From positions 1 through 11,072 of the forward strand of contig JACQHU010000039.1 in NCBI GenBank assembly GCA_016198805.1: DNA of 11,072 nucleotides. Reading direction: 5' to 3'. Source of the DNA: Armatimonadota bacterium. GTDB taxonomy: Bacteria; Sysuimicrobiota; Sysuimicrobiia; Sysuimicrobiales; Humicultoraceae. The notes beneath the pieces were generated by a model. It made no database searches, was not told where the DNA came from, and was given only the letters and a program-made list of their open reading frames with translations. Numbering within the stretch: the first letter of the stretch is position 1; every line of letters starts with the position of its first letter. The position numbers were made by a program, and so were the translations under genes. Below, one piece after another: positions 6,918 to 11,072 of this stretch.

Positions 6918-7296
6918 CGTGAGAAACAGGAGGAGATAGCCCAAGGGCATCCTCGAGGCCACGGTTGATCTGCTCGATGACCTCCCCGGGGAGCCTTCCA
7001 AGACGGCTGACAATCTCGGTCCGGGGGACCGTAGCCAGGGTCTGGCAATCCACGACGCTGTCGAGCCTCAAGTTTGCCTCCCGTCCCGCCGGGCTGTCCT
7101 TCTTCACCACAACCTTACTCGGGAGTTGCGTGTGCAAGTGCGTGCCAGTGATCGCAGCGATGATGACTGCGGCGCGCCGTTGGTCATATCGATCCGCCTG
7201 CACCACGACCGCTGGCCTCCGCTTGCGTTCCACCTGGCCCTGGCTGATGAACGGAAACGCAATCAGAACAACGTCGCCACGACGGAGTTCAATCAT
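6913..7296 (-). CDS. mazF: MazF/PemK-type mRNA interferase toxin
   Basis: This is the 127-residue toxin half of a type II toxin-antitoxin pair. Family members cut single-stranded mRNA at short motifs and are held inactive by the antitoxin. The fold is marked by RRGDVVLIAFPF at 5-16, KRRPAVVVQ at 25-33 and AAVIIAAIT at 42-50. By alignment from memory with Bacillus MazF, Arg27 (before Pro28) and Thr50 correspond to the two catalytic residues, so the enzyme looks intact. The LDSVVDCQTLATVPR segment and the C-terminal helix LPGEVIEQINRGLEDALGL are also standard. ATG 7296 overlaps the antitoxin stop (ATGA), indicating coupled translation. The cleavage specificity cannot be read from the sequence. 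Confidence 0.92.
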   Translation of the reverse strand: MIELRRGDVVLIAFPFISQGQVERKRRPAVVVQADRYDQRRAAVIIAAITGTHLHTQLPSKVVVKKDSPAGREANLRLDSVVDCQTLATVPRTEIVSRLGRLPGEVIEQINRGLEDALGLSPPVSHV

Positions 7297-7523
7297 CGGT
7301 CATCGTTGTAAACGTCGAGTGCGGGGTCGTCCCACACCTCGGCGAGTGCCTTCTGCTGGAGCCACAGTCCTTCCGGACCTGTCCAGGGATTGGCGAGTTC
7401 GGCCAGTTCCTCCGCCACGAGCGCCTCAACGACTTCTCCCATTGGACGGCCACGACGCGCCGCGAGGAGCTTAAGGCGCCGATGTGCTTGCTCGGAGATA
7501 TAGACCATCTTCCCGCGCGGCAT
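7293..7523 (-). CDS. Ribbon-helix-helix antitoxin of the MazF-type system
   Basis: This 76-residue protein should bind its own promoter as a dimer and neutralise the toxin encoded immediately downstream. Residues 5-10 (KMVYIS) look like the DNA-binding ribbon strand. Residues 11-24 and 27-44 are predicted helices (EQAHRRLKLLAARRG, then MGEVVEALVAEELAEL), giving a CopG/Arc-type fold. The acidic C-terminal tail at 57-76 (KALAEVWDDPALDVYNDD) has the Trp-Asp...Val-Tyr pattern common in antitoxins that partner PemK-like toxins, and probably threads over the toxin active site. ATG 7523 is used here; GGAGGAGG is about 11 bases upstream and lies inside a hairpin. An internal ATG at 7508 is less likely because it would lose the basic N-terminal residues. 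Confidence 0.88.
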   Translation of the reverse strand: MPRGKMVYISEQAHRRLKLLAARRGRPMGEVVEALVAEELAELANPWTGPEGLWLQQKALAEVWDDPALDVYNDDR

Positions 7524-7528
7524 AAGTG

Positions 7529-7543
7529 TGGAGGCCTCCTCCA
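7529..7543 (-). promoter_or_regulatory. Hairpin covering the antitoxin ribosome-binding site
   Basis: On the minus strand TGGAGG, loop AGG, CCTCCA forms a perfect 6-pair hairpin that ends five bases before the antitoxin ATG. The purine-rich SD (GGAGGAGG) occupies the 5' arm and loop, so folding would hide it from ribosomes. No alternative SD sits nearer the start. This suggests translation of the whole toxin-antitoxin pair could be held back at the RNA level, but folding in vivo is not shown. Confidence 0.5.
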
Positions 7544-7551
7544 GCGTGCCC

Positions 7552-7583
7552 GTCTTTACCGCCTATACAGTAAAGACTGTATA
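7552..7583. promoter_or_regulatory. Nested inverted-repeat operator of the toxin-antitoxin operon
   Basis: Two perfect inverted repeats overlap. TATACAGT and ACTGTATA (7564-7571 and 7576-7583) are separated by 4 bases. GTCTTTAC and GTAAAGAC (7552-7559 and 7570-7577) are separated by 10 bases. The first spans the -10 box and the second spans the predicted transcript start. This is the position expected for autorepression by the antitoxin, alone or with the toxin. Several closely spaced half-sites suit co-operative binding by ribbon-helix-helix dimers. Confidence 0.7.
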
Positions 7584-7606
7584 TTACGCATCCCAGCCGT
7601 GGTCAA
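7578..7606 (-). promoter_or_regulatory. Sigma-70-type promoter of the toxin-antitoxin operon
   Basis: On the minus strand TTGACC (7606-7601) is followed by exactly 17 bases and then TATACA (7583-7578). Each box matches the consensus at five of six positions in effect (TTGACA, TATAAT-like TATACA), and the spacing is ideal. The start would fall near 7571, giving a leader of about 48 bases before the antitoxin ATG. The -10 box is itself one arm of the operator palindrome. Confidence 0.7.
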
Positions 7607-7653
7607 TAGTCTGAGGAGCGGGCCTGGGTATTGTAAGGCCTGCTGCTGAAGGA

Positions 7654-8568
7654 CTACCTGCGCTGATACAGCCGCGGGTCCAGCACGTCGCGCACCCAGT
7701 CGCCCACCAGATTGATCCCCACCACCAGGAACATCAGGGCCAGCCCCGGCATGATCGACGGCCACCAGGCGCCGCTGAACAGGTACTTGTACCCGCCGTC
7801 GATCAGCAGACCCAGAGACGGCGTGGTGAGCGGCACCCCGAGACCGAGAAACGACAGGGTGGCCTCCGTGACGATCACCCGCGGCAATGCCACAGAAATC
7901 AGGACGATCACCGGGGTCATGACGTTGGGCAGGATATGCCGCAGCATGATCCGGCGATCCACCGCGCCGAGCGCCCGCGCCGCCTCGACGAACTCCTTCT
8001 CGCGGACAGACAGCGTACTCCCGCGGACGGTACGGGCGAACTCGGCCCAGCCGATGACGCCGACCACGATGACCAGCTTGTAGAGCCCCCGGCCCCAGAC
8101 CGCCGCGGCGGCCAGCGCCACCAGCAGGAACGGGAGCGAGAGTTGCATGTCGGCCGCCCGCATCAGGAATCCGTCCAGGCGCCCCCGGTAGAAGCCCGCC
8201 GCCACCCCGGCCCCCACGCCCAGCACCACCGAGATGGCAATCGACAGCACCCCGAAGATCAGCGACACCCGCAGCCCGAACAGGATGTTGCTCAGCAGGT
8301 CCCTCCCCACGCCGTCGGTCCCCAGCGGGTGTGCGCCGCCGAACCAGGTCGGAGGCAGCAGCCGGCGGCTGAGTTCCTGGGCCTGAGGGTCCCAGGGGGC
8401 CAGCACGGGTGCCAGCAATGCCAGGGCCACCATGATGGCCAGGAAGCCGCCGCCCAGGAGGGCGATGGGACTGGTCCGGAACGAGCGCCACGCCCAGGCG
8501 CCCGGCCGGGCGGGCCTCGGTGCCACAGTCACCGCCGACGCCTGCGACTCGCTGAGGGTGCGCGCCAT
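7654..8568 (-). CDS. dppC: DppC/OppC-type ABC transporter permease
   Basis: A 304-residue inner-membrane subunit of a peptide/nickel-family importer. A cytosolic N-terminal stretch of about 33 residues precedes the first membrane helix (about 34-57). Then comes the periplasmic loop containing HPLGTDGVGRD at 80-90, a DppC-class hallmark, and five more hydrophobic segments (about 100-125, 143-158, 164-178, 216-236 and 271-288). The EAA loop that contacts the ATPase is EAARALGAVDRRIMLRHILPN at 195-215. ATG 8568 follows the dppB stop by 5 bases, with GGGAG immediately before it, so coupled translation is likely. No DppD/DppF ATPase gene follows: the next gene on this strand is the antitoxin, whose promoter starts within 50 bases of the dppC stop codon. 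The ATPases must come from elsewhere. The symbol denotes family, not proven dipeptide transport. Confidence 0.95.
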   Translation of the reverse strand: MARTLSESQASAVTVAPRPARPGAWAWRSFRTSPIALLGGGFLAIMVALALLAPVLAPWDPQAQELSRRLLPPTWFGGAHPLGTDGVGRDLLSNILFGLRVSLIFGVLSIAISVVLGVGAGVAAGFYRGRLDGFLMRAADMQLSLPFLLVALAAAAVWGRGLYKLVIVVGVIGWAEFARTVRGSTLSVREKEFVEAARALGAVDRRIMLRHILPNVMTPVIVLISVALPRVIVTEATLSFLGLGVPLTTPSLGLLIDGGYKYLFSGAWWPSIMPGLALMFLVVGINLVGDWVRDVLDPRLYQRR

Positions 8569-8573
8569 GCTCC

Positions 8574-9491
8574 CTACTCGTACCGGATGCGCGGATCGAT
8601 GAACGCGTACAGCACGTCCACGGTCAGGTTGATGACGACGAACAGCGCCGCGGTGACGATGGCGTACGCCACGACCACCGGGTAATCGAGCCGCTCGAGG
8701 GAAATCAGCAGCAGCCGTCCCATGCCCGGCCAGGCGAAGATCTTTTCGGTGACGATGGCAAACGCGATGAGGCCGCCCATCTGGATGCCGCCGATCGTGA
8801 CAAACGGGATCAAGGTGTTCTTCAGCGCGTGCCGGTAAACGACCATCCGTTCGAAGAGACCCTTGGCGCGCGCCGTCCGGATGTAGTCCTGGCTCAGCAC
8901 GTCCAGCATCCCGGCCCGGATCAGCCGCACGAACAGCGCCAGGCGGTAGAAGGCCAGCGTCGTCACCGGCAGCACCAGGTGCTCCCAGCTGCCGCGTCCG
9001 GACGAAGGAAACACGTTGAGCGCCACCACGAAGAGGGCGATGAGCACGATGCCGATCCAGAACGTCGGCGCCGAGATGCCGACCAGTGAGCCGATGAGCA
9101 CGGCGCGGTCGAACCAGGAGTGGGGCCGCGACGCCGCGATGACGCCCAGCGGGATCGCTACCACGGTGGACACGATCATGGTCCAGACGACCAGTTCCAG
9201 CGATGCCGGGAGGCGCTGCAGCACCAGCCGGATGGCCGGCTCATGGAAGTAGAAGGAGGTGCCCAGGTCGCCGCGCAGCGCGCTGCGCAGGAACTTCCCA
9301 TACTGAACGTACCACGGCTGATCCAGGCCGAGCTGCCGGCGCATCGCCTCGATCTGGTCGATACCGGACGCGGGCGGCAACAGCAACTCGATGGGATCGC
9401 CGGTCATCACCAGCAGCATGAAGATGACCAGCGAGATGACCAGGAAGACCCCCAGCATCTGCGCGAGCCGGTTGAGCAGGAAGCGGGTCAT
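8574..9491 (-). CDS. dppB: DppB/OppB-type ABC transporter permease
   Basis: A 305-residue inner-membrane permease that should pair with DppC to form the channel. The first membrane helix is at about 9-29 (LAQMLGVFLVISLVIFMLLV) and is followed by TGDPIELLLPP. RRQLGLDQPWYVQYGKFLRS and LRGDLGTSF (51-80) form the family's conserved external segment. Further helices lie at about 99-120, 131-161, 172-190, 228-248 and 273-296. The EAA-like loop is DYIRTARAKGLFERMVVYRHALKN at 202-225, and the C-terminus DPRIRYE is typical. The 30 bases before ATG 9491 are pyrimidine-rich and show no Shine-Dalgarno sequence; a strong hairpin lies about 35 bases upstream. Translation may therefore start weakly, giving less permease than binding protein. 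The transported solute is unknown. Confidence 0.95.
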   Translation of the reverse strand: MTRFLLNRLAQMLGVFLVISLVIFMLLVMTGDPIELLLPPASGIDQIEAMRRQLGLDQPWYVQYGKFLRSALRGDLGTSFYFHEPAIRLVLQRLPASLELVVWTMIVSTVVAIPLGVIAASRPHSWFDRAVLIGSLVGISAPTFWIGIVLIALFVVALNVFPSSGRGSWEHLVLPVTTLAFYRLALFVRLIRAGMLDVLSQDYIRTARAKGLFERMVVYRHALKNTLIPFVTIGGIQMGGLIAFAIVTEKIFAWPGMGRLLLISLERLDYPVVVAYAIVTAALFVVINLTVDVLYAFIDPRIRYE

Positions 9492-9526
9492 CGCGTGGAA
9501 GGCGCGCGAAGGAAGGCGAGGACGGT

Positions 9527-9555
9527 CGGGGGCGGGACCCGGCGGCCCGCCCCCG
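9527..9555 (-). other. Strong GC hairpin between binding protein and permease genes
   Basis: A perfect 10-pair stem (CGGGGGCGGG with CCCGCCCCCG) with a 9-base loop lies 20 bases after the binding-protein stop and 35 bases before dppB. No T-tract follows on the minus strand. Hairpins in this position in transporter operons commonly protect the upstream binding-protein mRNA and cut read-through to the permeases. That role here is inferred from position and stem strength. Confidence 0.65.
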
Positions 9556-9575
9556 CGTCACGGCCGGCTCCTGGC

Positions 9576-11072
9576 CTACTTGAACGTGATCTCCTGCGCC
9601 CGGACATGCTCGTCGACCCGGACCGGCATCGAGATCCCTTCCTTGGCGCCGCGGATCAGCTCCTCAAAGTAGAGGGGGATCTTGCCCACGTCCTGACGCG
9701 TGTATTCCGCGGCCTTGTAGAAGACCTCCAGCCGCTTCTTCTCATCCATCTCAGTGTTCATGATGTCGATCAGGCGGTTGAGTTCCGGGCTGCAGTATCG
9801 CCCGTAGTTCGCGCGCCCGTACCCGGTCTTGGGATCAACGCAGCCGAGCATCGCCGTCCAGTTGATGCTGGAGATCAACGTCAACCAGCCGCTCATCTGG
9901 AAGCTGGTGTCGAACACCCGCATGCGCGGGAAGTAGATCGCGCGCGGCATCCCATTGAGCGTCACGTTGAGGCCGACCCGGCCCAGCATGCCCGTCAGCG
10001 CCAGCCCGACCTCGCGGTCGTTGACGTAGCGGTCGGTCGGCACGTCCAGGCGCACCGTGAAGCCGTTGGGGTAGCCGGCCTCGGCAAGCAGGCGCTTCGC
10101 CCTCGACGGGTCGTAGATCGGCCGGCGGACCTTCGGGTGGTAGCCATACATGAACGGCGGCAGGATCTGCTCGGCCGGCGCGGCCGCGCCGCCCATCACC
10201 TGCTCGACGATCTCCTTGCTATTGATCGCATGGTAGATCGCCTGCCTCACCCGCACGTCCTTGAAGGGATTTGGAGCGCCCTCGGGCAGGCCAGGGCTGG
10301 CCGCAGGATGCCGCCCGCCCCGGTCGCGGTGAAGGTCCATGGCCACGAAGATCAGCCTCGGCCCCTGTCTGCGCAGCACCTTGAAGCCCTTGGTCCTCGC
10401 GATGCGCGGGATGTCAGGGATCGGCGGGCTTTCGATGACATCCACTTCCCCCGCCAGCAGCGACGCCACGCGAGTGGCGCCTTCAGGGATCGGCCGGATG
10501 GTCACGCGCGGCGCCTGCGGTTTCGACCCCCAGTAGCCCGGGTACAGTTCCACGACGACCCGTTCGTCGCGGACCCATTCCACGAACTTATACGGGCCGG
10601 TGCCGACGGGCCGGCGGCCCAGGCCGTCGTCGCCGGCTTCGCGCGCGTACCGGGGCGGGAGCATCTGGACGCTAGAGATATTGGCGACCAAGTCCGGGGC
10701 CGGGTCGGTGGTGATGATGCGCAGCGTGAGGTCGTCGATGACCCGGACTTCTTTCACCTGGCTCACGTACACTTTCTGAAGCGAGCGTGGATGCTGCTGC
10801 GCCCGCTCGATGCTGAACTTCGCCGCTTCCGCATTGAAGGGCTCGCCGTTGTGGAAGCGGACGCCGGAGCGCAGCTTGAACTCCCACGTCAGGTTGTCCA
10901 GCAGCCTCCACGATGTGGCGAGCACAGGGATCAGCTTGCCGTCGGCGTCATTGTCCACCAGGGGTTCCAGCATGTGGGCCTGGATGCTGCCCGTGGTGCT
11001 GATGGCGGTCAGGACGGGGTCCATCGTCTCTGCATCACCTGTCATGGCAACGACCACCGCCCGACCCTGCGC
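9576..11072 (-). CDS. Peptide/nickel-type ABC transporter solute-binding protein (family 5), 5' end outside window
   Basis: 498 residues are visible; the reading frame is open to the right edge (first visible residues AQGRAVVVAMTGDAETMDP). The true start and signal peptide lie outside, and the visible AQG could be the mature N-terminus after a cleaved signal. Family 5 landmarks are present: ETMDPVLT near the start, LTWEFKLRSGVRFHNGEPFNA, VGTGPYKFVEW, NPFKDVRVRQAIYHAI, AKRLLAEAGYPNGF and YGRYCSPELNRLID near the end. Two cysteines in the GCVDPK and RYCSP stretches may form a disulfide. A Pro/Gly/Arg-rich insert (DRGGRHPAASPGLPEGAP) comes before NPFKD. It is only distantly related to the tandem paralogues at 208-3573 and belongs with the dppBC genes that follow it. 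The methionines and GTG codons near the right edge should not be taken as the start. Confidence 0.95.
   Translation of the reverse strand, partial: AQGRAVVVAMTGDAETMDPVLTAISTTGSIQAHMLEPLVDNDADGKLIPVLATSWRLLDNLTWEFKLRSGVRFHNGEPFNAEAAKFSIERAQQHPRSLQKVYVSQVKEVRVIDDLTLRIITTDPAPDLVANISSVQMLPPRYAREAGDDGLGRRPVGTGPYKFVEWVRDERVVVELYPGYWGSKPQAPRVTIRPIPEGATRVASLLAGEVDVIESPPIPDIPRIARTKGFKVLRRQGPRLIFVAMDLHRDRGGRHPAASPGLPEGAPNPFKDVRVRQAIYHAINSKEIVEQVMGGAAAPAEQILPPFMYGYHPKVRRPIYDPSRAKRLLAEAGYPNGFTVRLDVPTDRYVNDREVGLALTGMLGRVGLNVTLNGMPRAIYFPRMRVFDTSFQMSGWLTLISSINWTAMLGCVDPKTGYGRANYGRYCSPELNRLIDIMNTEMDEKKRLEVFYKAAEYTRQDVGKIPLYFEELIRGAKEGISMPVRVDEHVRAQEITFK

Noticed and set aside
7619..7642. Possible terminator after dppC (GGCCT ... 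AGGCC)
   Set aside because: There are only 5 pairs on the transcribed strand, a 10-base loop and no T-tract. It is too weak to call.
7556..8491. 311-codon minus-strand frame overlapping dppC
   Set aside because: It is an out-of-frame reading of dppC, low-complexity Gly/Arg/Ala-rich, whereas dppC has all family motifs.
1..11072. CRISPR array, tRNA/rRNA genes, insertion sequences or phage genes
   Set aside because: I saw no regularly spaced repeats, no cloverleaf or rRNA-like stretches, no transposase or integrase motifs and no terminal inverted repeats.

Overview
The window is a GC-rich bacterial segment, roughly two-thirds G+C by eye, in which every supported gene lies on the minus strand; transcription runs from the right end (11072) to the left end (1). 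It is dominated by peptide/nickel-type (Dpp/Opp) ABC importer genes. Two of the solute-binding proteins have ordinary Sec signal peptides with no lipobox, which suggests free periplasmic proteins and so a two-membrane cell. The stand-alone RocA-type P5C dehydrogenase (no fused PutA) and the wealth of Dpp paralogues fit uncultivated soil or subsurface lineages. I would guess an Armatimonadota/CSP1-3-like or Rokubacteria-like genome, but this is inference and weak.

Reading in the direction of transcription: (i) 11072-7654 holds a dpp module, namely a solute-binding protein missing its N-terminus at the window edge, a strong GC hairpin, then the permeases DppB and DppC. No ATPase genes follow. 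(ii) 7606-6913 is a type II toxin-antitoxin operon with a ribbon-helix-helix antitoxin and a MazF/PemK toxin. Its promoter has good -35 and -10 boxes overlapped by two nested inverted repeats. (iii) 6917-3699 holds a perfect TATAAT box overlapping the toxin stop codon, then rocA, a class I methyltransferase and a FabG-like short-chain dehydrogenase. The last two overlap by 4 bases. (iv) 3573-1 is a second peptide-transporter locus: two full-length paralogous solute-binding proteins, a 52-codon remnant of a third between them, and the first 66 codons of another DppB-type permease that runs off the left edge.

The likely common theme is uptake of peptides or related solutes, with RocA oxidising glutamate semialdehyde from proline or arginine breakdown to glutamate. 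The methyltransferase and dehydrogenase have no visible substrate, and their link to RocA is only co-orientation and tight spacing. I see no RNA genes, CRISPR array, insertion sequence or plus-strand gene. The points most worth a second look are the decayed solute-binding gene in the tandem array, the architecture of the toxin-antitoxin control region (operator plus an RBS hairpin), and the dpp module that ends without ATPases at the toxin-antitoxin operon. I do not see convincing evidence of a wholly new biological system.
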